Of a stretch of DNA of 64,000 bases, positions 12,000 to 21,619 are shown in pieces. The DNA is from Aquatica leii (taxonomy: Eukaryota > Arthropoda > Insecta > Coleoptera > Lampyridae), in the NCBI GenBank assembly GCA_035610365.1, contig CM069435.1, forward strand, positions 68,879,389 through 68,943,388, in the 5' to 3' direction. How positions within the stretch are numbered: the first letter of the stretch is position 1; each line of letters starts with the position of its first letter. The translations under genes and the position numbers were made by a program. Below the pieces are notes generated by a model. It had not been told where the DNA came from. It made no database searches and saw only the letters and a list, made by a program, of their open reading frames with translations.

Positions 12000-13840
12000 T
12001 CATGTGTTTAGCAAAAATGTACAATAGAGTTTAAACTCAAAATTACGTTTAAGTTAATTGACAACTGGCAATTATAAACGTAGCAAGGGATTTAAGAATA
12101 TAAATATTAAGTTACAGGTAAACTATATGCTGTTACTAAAAGTTGTATCAACTGCTGTTTAAAAACTGATTTAGAACGTTACAGATGCAGGTGCAGTATC
12201 AATTACTTTAACAAAAGCTTAACCTGGTTAATACAAATACAGAAAATCAATTTACACAACAATATATATAACATTAGTAGTACAATAATGCTCTGAAAAA
12301 GTCAATCAAAAATACCCAAAGTTTTTAGGACAGTAATTGATTGAATTTTGTAGATGCTAAGTTATCAACTTACAATAAACAAAGCGCCACGAACCTTGTT
12401 GCACTATAATTATTAGTTTAATAACTTATTTACCTATATTCGTGGAATTGGAATGATGATTTTTAATAGTGGTGCTTAACCGAGAACAAAAATAAAAATA
12501 ATAACAAGAATAAACAATTTTGTTATAGCAAACAAAATGAATCAAACACGACATATGTTAGCCATGACACAACGGTGGTTGCTAATTGTAAACAATCAAG
12601 TAAATGAAAAGATGAAAGTTTAAAGAATTAGCCAGGTAAGTTGCAAGTTTAGGTGTAAGAGAGGATTTGTTAAAACGGTTATTTTTAATGACTTATGACT
12701 TAGAGGAAGAAGGGGCAATTTATTTTTCGTAAAGAATAATAGGTAATGAAAAATTTTATGATCTTTCTGAACATTAATTGGTGTATTATTTACTTGTTGG
12801 GTAGGGTAAAACAAAACTTAAGTCATGGAGTTTTTCTCGCTCTGATGGCGGGTATCTATTGATACTGGAAAAGCGGTTTACATTTTTACACAAGTGGTAA
12901 AATTAGAAACTAGCGATTTGATGATGGTGAAGGTAGTTTTAAGCTCGCGGGGTTAAAGGTTACGCGTATTTGTGATAAATTCTTCAACAATTTAATTTAA
13001 AAAATCTCACAAAATCCGATTTATTACAACTTTTAACTAACATAACACATCTTAAAAAAAGATTTTTTTTTATTGTCATGTCTGCTTTAGTTTTCCATTG
13101 TAAAATGTTTGTTCTTTAAACAATGAAGCGTCCCATTTTCAGAATTGATAAAACGTATATCTTTAACTACCTTAAAAAAATTATTGCAAAGTAGCCTAAG
13201 TGTTATCAAACAATATTTGTAATTAATGGTAATTCTTTTTTGTTACAAAAACAACTATTAATTGTTATTTTCGGTTGATCGTCTTTAACAAAACAAATGG
13301 TAAATTATCATGTATTTATATTTATCATGTGACATTCTATTGAAGATATTTTGATTTATAATTTAATATATAACATAACGTTTAAAAATTTCTTTACGAA
13401 TTGTCACAAAATCATAACATAAAAACTAGAATTTAATTTATAGCTCAACAACTTTTTGTAAAAGTTATACATATATTTAACTAAATGTTTCAGTGCAAAA
13501 TTAATAATTATATAAAGTTTATAAATGGCACCTGGTACGTGTTTTACGTTTAGCTGAAACAAAAGTACGAATACTAAATTATTGATTTAAAAAAATTAAA
13601 ATTTTATAAAAAAACCAAAGCAATAGAACAAAGATTTTAAGGTTATAATTGTAAATGTGACAATAAACAATCTTTTTTAATGTTATTTACGAATTTTTTA
13701 AATAATTATATTTATAACAAAAATTAAAGATTTATTTTAAACTAAATTCTGGTTTTGGTAAATGTGGCAGCAACATTATTTAATTAATAATTATATTGTT
13801 TGCTACAATATTAGTAATTATTGATCAATACTTTTTTTTC
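12000..13840. other. AT-rich spacer, no gene seen
   Basis: No supported coding region. A short GC-richer patch near 12820-12960 is unassigned. Confidence 0.5.
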
Positions 13841-13843
13841 TAG

Positions 13844-13873
13844 GTTTTATGCGGCATGTAACTAATAGTAAAG
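13844..13873 (+). other. Candidate 30-bp microexon
   Basis: A pyrimidine run ending CTTTTTTTTCTAG is followed by 30 bases and then GTAAGT. Both splice signals are close to the insect consensus. One of three frames is open (reading FMRHVTNSK). No flanking exon is identifiable, and AT-rich DNA yields such arrangements by chance, so this is only a candidate. Confidence 0.2.
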
Positions 13874-14944
13874 GTAAGTACACCACAAATTTATTTACTA
13901 AAGCCAAACATAAATCACTTTAAAATAATTACTGCGAAGTAATCAATTGTAATTAAGCAATTGATCAAAGCGGTTGTTTTTGTGTTTCTGATGCAAATAC
14001 AGAATGGTAGCAATTGTAATAAGCTTTCTATTGTGTTAGTAATCATATTATAAAATTTTTGTAAACAATAATATATTTACATTTTATTTTGTATTTGTTT
14101 ATACAAAAAAAAATTAAATTAACAAAATATTTGTTATTACAAGTAAAGCTTTTTTGTGTAAAAGTATGCTAATACACAATTTATGTTATAGAAGAAACTA
14201 ATACATATGTTACTACTCTCGGTTATTTTAAAGTAAGTGTGTTGTGTAAACAATTTATTAATCGTGTTAGTTTTGTTAATATTAAATAAAAAACATTTTC
14301 TAGTTTTTTTTAATTGTGTATAATTTATTTAAATATATACAGCATACTAAAAACGCGTAAGTTTTAGCGGCCAGAGTAGTTGGAGTCTAAACTTTTCAAA
14401 CTAACGCTTTTTTTTTATTTTGAAAGGTTTGTCTATTAACAATTATTAGTAGAGTAATTGCAGTTTGTATATAATAATGTGTAACGTATTTTAAATATTT
14501 TTTTAATTATTGTTGTTCTTATTCTAATTTTCACAAAATGTCCGTTTTGAGATTTATAAAAATCTTTAAAAATGTTTGCAATGTGTACATATTAAATTAT
14601 TGAAGTGAGAAAAACACTAATAAAAAATACATATATACAATAGAAATAGTTTACAAATTAATTTATATAGTAAAATAGTTATTATACTAATAAAGTAATT
14701 CTAAGCTTTACAGCTGATACCAACTTGTTAAATTTTTTATGAATCCGTCGCTACTACATCTGTCTTGGCGTTACGTTTCTTGAATTGTAGTACCACACCG
14801 GTTTACATCTTCTGACTTTCTGTTTTTATCGTCCAACAACCGTAATTCGTATTTCTGCTTTTGTTTTTAGTTATGTGCGCTTGGTATTTGTTTTTACTCA
14901 AATTTTGTTGTTGGCAATCTATGTTTCTATAGTATTTTTTTTTA

Positions 14945-15295
14945 TTAACTGACGAGTAAGATATTTGACGTGATGTCAGTACGTGGCAATTTTGACGATG
15001 TCGCTAATGCTATGTTTGCGCTTGTCGAATGTGTTTTTAAAATGCCGATAGGTACAATTGCAGAAGGTGTAGTCTCTATAATTTCATTGCCAACCTCTAC
15101 AAATTTGTTCAAAGTTTGTATGGCAATTGGCACAGCTCTTCAGGTACTCTTTTATCTAATGTTTGTAGAACATTTATTAGTAACCGCATGTGTCGTAAGA
15201 ATTCAGATGATTTATTGTTTCCTAGTTCAAAATCTGCTTTTAGTTGTTTTAACTTTTGGGTTTCCGTGAGGAACGTACAAGATATCAGAGCATTC
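14945..15295 (-). pseudogene. Gypsy-type gag fossil
   Basis: Minus-strand reading gives blocks resembling insect gypsy-family Gag: LKNALIS, then TETQKLKQLKADFELGNN, SSEFLRHMRLL and a KRVPEELCQLP block. In the family these correspond to the L-x-E-x-ELGD-x-x-PSQLLRxMR segment followed by LWLQRLP. A further 60 residues (IIETTPSAIVP) may be the Gag C-terminal half. Only part of gag is seen, it is broken, and no LTR is attached. GC content is higher than in the surroundings. Treated as a fossil. Confidence 0.55.
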
Positions 15296-15599
15296 TTTAG
15301 GTTTGTATAAGAAATGTTTTATTAACATCAATCATTTTTCCTTTATTGTTAAATTAAACATTAATTTCCAAAATAAGTTTTCCTTTTCTCAATCGTGTCC
15401 TCTAAGTCTATTTATCTGTCCAATTTCCGATTTCCAATTCCCTTTTCTTCATTCCTTTATCGATCTAATTTATGAACTGATCTCTAAAGAAAATATAGTT
15501 TTTTTCTTTTTTCGATACGATTCTAACCCATTATTTTTCAAATCCATAAATTTTTGTTTGCATTCTGTCTAATAAGAATTGCAATTTTTTATGCGTAAT

Positions 15600-16405
15600 T
15601 TTAATAAAGTAGGTATAATATCATAAACGCAATAATTTTGTATTTGAACATACGATTTATTTTGACGGTTTATGATGTTTACTGTAAAAAATACATTTTT
15701 TTGAATATACAGTATTTTGGCTAATTTGCAACAATAAATAATTTAGCTATTAATTGAGGTGGTTTGTTGACGTTTAAACTTTTTTTGTTTAATTTAAGGA
15801 GGATTTAAATTTTTGTTGTTTCTTTCTTTATTTTTGATTTTAAACAACAATAAACATTTGTGTAAGTTGTTTTTGATAACAAAAAAAATTATGAATTGAC
15901 AAGCGCAGAGTGTTTATAACAACTTTAATTATTTTGACAACGTACAAATAATTAAAAAAATTGTCAATTATGTTATTGCTGTAAAGCAGTTAAGTTCTGC
16001 TTATAAACATTTACAAGAAAAAAACTAAAATTACTAAAAAGTTAGCTTAAATTTTTATATTTATTTTTTATTTACTGTAGAACTAGTTAATTGTAGGGTA
16101 AATGTGTATAAGAGAACACATCACTAATATATGTTACCATCTATTGGTATTTGAATAAATTAGTTGAAATCTAGACTTGACGTTACTACATAACTCAAGA
16201 TACAGATCTGTATCAAGCGCGTGGTTGATCAAGACAAATTTCAAAAATTTTCTTGGTTTTACACTATAGTTTTGTAATTAGATTTTTTTTTGTTTATTAG
16301 AGGTGACTGATCGTTTTATGACTATAAAAAAATTAGAATTTTCATACAACCACAACGCGTTTGTTAAAATTATCATTCGTAAAAAAAATATTAACACGTG
16401 TGCAT
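15600..16405. other. AT-rich spacer, no gene seen
   Basis: No reading frame or repeat boundary that can be supported. Confidence 0.55.
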
Positions 16406-16409
16406 AAGA

Positions 16410-16868
16410 TTAGGCAACAATAGAAACATTAGAGTACGCAGTGCGTACTCTTAGACATATGTACATTTTGAATACCCATATACAGATACTTATGTTTTTA
16501 TTTGGTCTGCCAATCCAGTTGTCGCCAAAATAATCAAGAATTCCTTGCGCCTCTGGAGGAAACACGTTGTTATCGTATAGGTACTCGAAAGTATCGGTTA
16601 CCCAATTTATTGATACAAACGCGATAGCAAATAGCAGCCGGAGGGTTAGGGCAAATTTTGCATCATTTTGGTATTGCTGTTGTAATCTACTAGCTTGGAT
16701 GTGTTGAAACATGCATTAGCCAAAGTGGAAAAAACACCCGCGCTGTACCGTTTCAGGAAACTATGTTCGAAAAGCATTTACCATGGCTATTTCAAAATTT
16801 GTCATAACAGTTTTGGGATTCACTGTAGGTTCAAGAACATTTATTTCCTTTAGTAGGCGCATATACGT
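16410..16868 (-). pseudogene. MULE transposase, C-terminal half
   Basis: In order: YMRLLKEINVLEPTVNPKTV, MTNFEIAMVNAFR, RGCFFHFGQCMFQHIQ, YQNDAKFALTLRLLFAIAFV and ILDYFGDNWIGRP. These match the second half of the insect MULE domain, where M-T-D-F-E-x-A carries a catalytic aspartate (here N replaces it), GCxFHxxQ follows, and DYFE.TWIG-R closes the domain. The longest open part is 16410-16712; at least one frame change lies between FRT and the FFHFGQ block. The missing aspartate and shifts make it non-functional. The frame fades after 16500. Confidence 0.75.
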
Positions 16869-17357
16869 TGTAACAAAACGGCAGAGGTGGCCGTAATTGT
16901 TTTAAAAATTATATATAAATTTGTTTCAATTACGCGTAAGCTTTGGACGCTCGGCTGCGGTCCATCTATACCGCTTCAAGCGCGCGACTCTCCACGGCCG
17001 AATAATCATTCATCCGAAACGAAACACCGAATAAAAGCCGCCGTCAACGCTGAAAACTCTCTTTCTGCCGAGACCCGTTTTTGGTAAAACCTCTCTCCCA
17101 AGACCTAGTCCTGGTGGAACCTGATCTGTGTTTATCCGATTCATATTTTGCTACCGATTGCTTTTGTACTAACTCTTTTCCGAACCGATCCTAATACCGT
17201 ATAATTGTGTGCACCGATTAACCGACACCTGCTATTGTACCCGGACCTTCTGAACCCATACCGACCCGCTTCGAAGCCTGCTACTCTCACAATTTTTGTA
17301 TTCAATTTTTCGTTTTGTATTAGAACCCTGTTACGTCGAAACGCCCTCCCTCCCTCA
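16869..17357 (+). repeat. Left LTR-related segment
   Basis: Matches 18378-18868 along its length, beginning TGTAACAAAACGGCAGAGG. GC-rich blocks with many CCGA/ACCG words set it apart from the host DNA. Confidence 0.8.
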
Positions 17358-17509
17358 ATTCGCACCGATAAACAGCCCTAGCGGATTACAAAGACTGTTC
17401 GTGGATCTACAAACTACCAGGAATGAACTGCTTGGCTGGAAACCGTTAAAAATGTTCATTCTAGGTCTAAACCCAATGTACCCGCCGTAGCTTCTGTAGA
17501 TTCTCGACT

Positions 17510-18262
17510 TTTTGTCCCTGTCACCGTATAGGGCAAGAGTTTGACGCTTTAGTCGATACCGGCGCTACCAGAAGTTATGTAAGTTCAAAGGTAGAAGAAC
17601 TTATCACTAGAGATTTACAACCGCAAAGAAACAATCCAGATAGGGTTCAACTAGCAAACGGTGAGATTGTTAAAACTCGCGGAAATTATTCGTTTCCAGC
17701 AAACATTGGATCTCAAACCATCAGGCTTGAATGCCAATCTCTGGACAATTTTACAACCGATCTTCTACTTGGTCTTTATGTCCTATCCAGAAATAATGCT
17801 ACGTTGGAAGTAAAAGGAAGAGGTCTGACGCTGAACGCCGAACCAATAACATGTACGAGCAGAACCAGTCCAGGCCTTGAAGGAATCCTGAATGTAGTTG
17901 AACCAGGACCGCCAGTAGTCAACGATTTGCTGCAAGAAGAAGTAGATCCATTTAAGGCAATAACCGATCACCCAGTTGAAGTACCGTACCGACTCGAAAA
18001 GGATCCGGTGTTAATAAAAGAACACAAGCTGTGTTTACCGTCAAACTCCGCACCGCCTAATTTGAAAGCTCCCCGCTTACCGATGCCCGAAGTCATGCCG
18101 TTAAGGACCGCGAACCCTGAATCAGGAGCTTGCAGTTCGATAACTCCGTCAACAAACAAAACTTTGGCGCCAGACACCGCAAAAGAAACTCGACCGGAAC
18201 CGCCACTGGATTTTTTGTTCCAGTTAGATGCTGTACGAAACCGACAGGTACCCACCAAGTAA
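17510..18262 (+). pseudogene. Gypsy-type pol fossil with retropepsin
   Basis: An aspartic protease signature, ALVDTGATRSYVS, with the catalytic DTG at 17555, lies in a region reading on through ...LLLGLYVLSRNNATLEV, as in retropepsins of gypsy elements. A proline-rich stretch (about 17804-18262) follows, resembling the spacer after the protease. It lies between the two LTR-related segments and is part of the 16869-19707 element. Broken; fossil. Confidence 0.7.
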
Positions 18263-18377
18263 GGAATACGCATTTGTAATTAAGCCGCCGCAATTTACTG
18301 TAAGTAAAAACCTAAGATTAAGTCAATCTCTTCCAGAAATCCTCCGTGTTCATGTCTTCGCCCAGGAGAGGGTGGTA

Positions 18378-19707
18378 TGTAGCAAAACGGCAGAGGTGGC
18401 CGTAATTGTTTTAAAAATTATATATAAATTTGTTTCAATTACGCGTGAGCTTTGGACGCTCGGCTGCGGACCACCTCTACCGCTTCGAAGCGCGCGACTC
18501 TCCCCGGCCGAATAATCATTTATCCGGAACGAAACACCGAATAAAAGCCGCCGTCAACGCTGAAAACTTTCTCTCTGCCGAGACCCGTTTTTGGTAAAAC
18601 CTCTCTCCCAAGACCTAGTCCTGCTGGAACCCGACCTGTGTTTATCCGATTCATATTTTGCTACCGAATGCTTTTGTACCCGGCTAACTCTTTTCCGAAC
18701 CGATCCTGATACCGTATAATTGTGTGCACCGATTAACCGACACCTGATATTGTACCCGGACCTTCTGAACTCTTACCGACCCGCTTCGAACCCTGCTACT
18801 CTCACGATTTTTGTACTCAATTTTCCGTTTTGTATTAGAACCCTGTTACATCGAAACGCCCTCCCTCAAGTTGACCACAAGCTTCCCGTTTCACCGTGTA
18901 GTATTGGTTATAACCAAACCGCAGTCCGTTAGTGAAGTGACAAATCACTTGCACCAGGCTGGTGTAGGATTTGTCAAGCGTAAACTAAATCTCCAGTTAC
19001 TTTCAATCCTTAACGTAGTTGAGGTTGGCGCGTTAAAATGCTGCTTAAACAAGGCTGGTTTAAAGTATCTCAATACGTTTAGCATCGCTACGTTTTGGTT
19101 TCAGGCTGAGGTTTTCGTTTGATAGTATAACTAAACCGCAACAACCCGTGATACTAATAACGTCATCGAATTCTGCCGTGTTTTATTTGTATAAAACTTT
19201 GTCATTAATAGACACCAGTGGTCAACCCGTTGTAAATTTGAAATTAAACTCCGTTAACCGTAGCAGTGTATTACCTGAAATACTTAATTATTTACACCTG
19301 TCTTTAACCCTTGTTATAACCGTACCTGAATAATTTTCCGTCTTTATCCTGGTTAAATTAATTTCAGCACAGTTCTCGAGAGAATTGTAACCACGCCATT
19401 TGCGTTTAATCACTCTCTTGCAGGAAAAGTACAGTTTTTTTTAGGTTAGATACGAGTTGTGGGGGGCCGCATTCAGTTATTCTCAATTTCGCATAAAGTG
19501 GTAGGCCGCATTCTACCGAAGCCCGAAATTAATAATATTAGCAAAATAAGTTTATTTGTTATACGAGAGGAAATAAAACTACATCACCTGTACATATTTA
19601 TTGTAACAATTACATTTTTAGTTTCTATAATAAAATTATGTTAATTCTATTCAACTTAATAACGCTTTAAACCCAACGTCGAGACTGTGAGCCACCGGGG
19701 TGTTACA
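18378..19707 (+). repeat. Right LTR (about 1.33 kb)
   Basis: Begins TGTAGCAAAACGG directly after the purine-rich tract AGGAGAGGGTGGTA and ends TGTTACA at the target duplication. Its first ~490 bases match the left segment. AATAAA signals occur near 19572 and 19629 in its second half. The length is close to that of the two solo LTRs in this window. Confidence 0.7.
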
Positions 19708-19711
19708 ACGT

Positions 19712-20040
19712 GTCTTCTGATTTATTTGGTAATAGCGCATATACCAACTGGCAACGCATTGTTATCTTGTAGACCGTGTTTCAGGTTTCTTCTTGTGGTA
19801 AAAACAAGCATGCGATCTTTTTCTGGATCAGATGTTAAAAACTGTTCACCGTTCTCCGTTTGCGTATATATTTTTCGAAAAACAATTTTTCTTCGATGTA
19901 GTGGCTCGGGATTATGTTTGATCCAAACATTTCGTATTGTTTGTTTCATAGTACTAACTGATGGAAGTTGAGCTGCTACAGCTAGGCCAACTCCAAAAGA
20001 TGCACTTGAAACAATATTTTTGGCATAGTCTCGGATCTTA
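19712..20040 (-). pseudogene. MULE transposase, N-terminal half
   Basis: The reading RDYAKNIVSSASFGVGLA then AAQLPSVSTMKQTIRNVW precedes HNPEPLHRRKIVF, GEQFLTSDPEKDRMLVFTTRRNL and a shifted VYALLPNKSEDT. In insect MULE transposases the helical LPS-x-x-x-(M)-K-R-x-I-R-x-x-R region is followed by GE.FL..D....RIL.F.T..NL, W..DGTF and VYALL. The WxxDGTF block with the first catalytic aspartate is not visible, so a stretch is lost between NNALP and VYALL. No N-terminal FLYWCH-type finger was seen upstream. Confidence 0.7.
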
Positions 20041-20199
20041 TTTAATCTTATTTAAAACACTTTCAACGCGAGATGCATTTTAATTTAACAGTATCTTTTC
20101 GTATTTATCTTTGTATTTATCTTATCGTTTCGTAATTGTAATTTATAAATGTACCGTGCTACAAACACAATACATATTTTATTATGTGAATTTTTTTTT

Positions 20200-20370
20200 T
20201 TTTTCAAATAATTGCAATTCGAACAATTGTTTGTTCGGCAAACTGTCGGTTTGAACAAATGCATTTTGGAAAATTGTTTATTCGAATAATTGCTCATTCG
20301 AAAAATTGTTTTTTTAAGAACTGCTTTCAAAAAATTGCGTTTGAAGAATTGTTTTCGAAGAGTTTTCCGC
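20200..20370. repeat. Degenerate AATTGTTT/TTCGAA repeat patch
   Basis: Words of the type (T)TCGAA.AATTG(T)TT recur seven or more times at 15-25 base intervals, in both polarities. It looks like an old minisatellite. It lies between the MULE remnant and piggyBac-2. Confidence 0.5.
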
Positions 20371-20439
20371 GAATCGTTGTTTTGTTTTTTTGTTGTAAAT
20401 ATGACACTAATTATCGAAAAATGAATGTATTTTTATATA

Positions 20440-21300
20440 TATATTTTTTTAACGTACTAATGTACGCAAGTTTTTTTATTAGTAATCCTTTCACAAATGG
20501 TGTATTACTAAACCAATTATCGGCAGTAATATTTCTTTCACTTCAGTAGATTGGTTGTGATAATCTTACAACAACGTTTTTATCTGATAAACCACACAAA
20601 AATAGCCCATCTGGCTGTTTTTCACAATACACTTCCAAAATTCATGTATTAAATATTTTGCAAATTTTTATCCCGTACTTAACCGGTTTGTTTTTGATGT
20701 ATTGCCAAAATAAGCAATTTCCGCTACATGCCAATAACTGCTCATTAATGGTCATTAATTCACTTGGAGAATAGTATCTTTTTTTAGCAGAGTAACCACA
20801 AACTTCTTATAGAAGCTAAGTTGTCAATTTTTTCCGCTCATTGCTGTCACGGAAGTTGTCGAATCGAATCCATCATAATAAACAATGGGACCTACGAAAA
20901 CTCATTGCTAAATAGCAAGCTACTAAGCCACATTCTTTAGAATTGTCCCACAGTTGAGTCAAATAAAGTCGACTTTTGTGTGATCCAATCAAATATTTAA
21001 AGCCTACAAAAGTTCTGTTTTAATGACGTCTGTAGAAGCTGCATCTCTTTCACGGGAAAAATTTCTGCAGATTTTTTCTATATAAATTTTCGTATTTTTA
21101 ACAAGCAAGTTGATTATGTCTTTAAAAAATAAGTTTAGACAATCTATTGCATTTTGAACTTGTGTAGTATCGTGTAGAGGTTTTGATCGTTGTGTAATAA
21201 TGTGGTAAGGACGAGTTTTTAAATACTTAACTAAAGAATTTTTTATCCACTATGTTTTATCTTTGCCACTAACCAAGCCAGATTCTAAACTCCATAGAAG
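20440..21300 (-). pseudogene. piggyBac-2 transposase remnant
   Basis: Minus-strand blocks occur in family order: CLNLFFKDIINLLVKNT (N-terminal FFTDE...I..T), LWDNSKECG, MSFRR, IRFDNFRDSNERKK, TINEQLLACSGNC with INEQL in place of (V)DEQL, KNKPVKYGIKI, CEKQPDGL and ITADNWFSNTPFVKGLL. The last holds a catalytic-aspartate region (DNWF) of the family. The piece covers about two thirds of the usual ~570-residue protein and lacks the C-terminal finger. Stops and shifts are frequent. No TTAA ends were identified. It resembles piggyBac-4 more than piggyBac-6. Confidence 0.7.
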
Positions 21301-21419
21301 TGACTTAAGAAGAAATAATCTTCATATATAAAGAAGAAGTATCGTAACAGCTGGTGAAGCTTGATTGAGTTATGGTCAAAAAAGAGCTTGTTTTTGATAA
21401 AGCAGTAATGACTGGAAAC

Positions 21420-21610
21420 GAAAGATGAGATAGCTTGAATCTGGCTTGATTCACAAGTTGATTATCTAACTTTTAAGAAGCTTTTAGGTAGATTTCGATT
21501 GTCTATTAGAGTTTTTTGATTTCTTTCACGCCCTGATGAAACCTTTTACGAAAGTGAGCGAAACGTTGGCAACTTCGGTTACAACAATAACACGGAAGAC
21601 GTCATATCTT
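21420..21610 (+). repeat. PLE terminus with hammerhead-like motif
   Basis: Contains CTGATGA (21533-21539), a spacer, GAAACGTTGGCAACTTCGG and TTACAACAA. The same stretch recurs at 55430-55640 next to a PLE reverse-transcriptase fragment, which ties it to that family. CTGATGA and GAAA fit a hammerhead core, but helix II and helix III pair poorly here. Confidence 0.6.
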
Positions 21611-21619
21611 AGTATAAAC

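Larger units (their letters stand above)
16869..19707 (+). mobile_element. Gypsy-type LTR element (fossil) inserted in the MULE
   Basis: The element starts TGTAACA and ends TGTTACA, perfect 7-bp inverted termini, and is flanked by a 4-bp target duplication ACGT (16865-16868 and 19708-19711). Parts: a left LTR-related segment, an internal region with retropepsin, a purine-rich tract (18364-18377) and a right LTR. At 2.8 kb it is far shorter than an autonomous gypsy element; no reverse transcriptase or integrase was seen, and it is broken in several places. The shared parts of the two LTRs differ by roughly 5 percent by eye (about 25 of ~485), suggesting an insertion on the order of a few million years old at typical insect rates (rate-dependent). 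Confidence 0.85.
16410..20040 (-). mobile_element. MULE (Mutator-like) element remnant, split by an LTR element
   Basis: Two minus-strand coding pieces of one MULE transposase flank 16869-19707. The upstream piece (20040-19712) carries the N-terminal half and the downstream piece (16868-16410) the C-terminal half. The two pieces meet exactly at the 4-bp duplication ACGT: the LYAL-type block ending ...NKSEDT on one side continues in register as YMRLLKEI on the other. The MULE was therefore in place before the LTR element landed. MULE terminal inverted repeats were not found, so the true ends are unknown. Confidence 0.75.

Noticed and set aside
15303-15572. 89-codon frame, Phe/Ser-rich
   Set aside because: Composition is that of AT-rich noise; no domain pattern.
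17804-18262. 152-codon frame as a possible host gene
   Set aside because: It directly follows a retropepsin within an LTR-bounded element and is explained as part of that fossil.
21533-21585. Canonical active hammerhead at the PLE terminus
   Set aside because: CTGATGA and GAAA are present, but helix II does not pair well and helix III has a mismatch; kept only as hammerhead-like.
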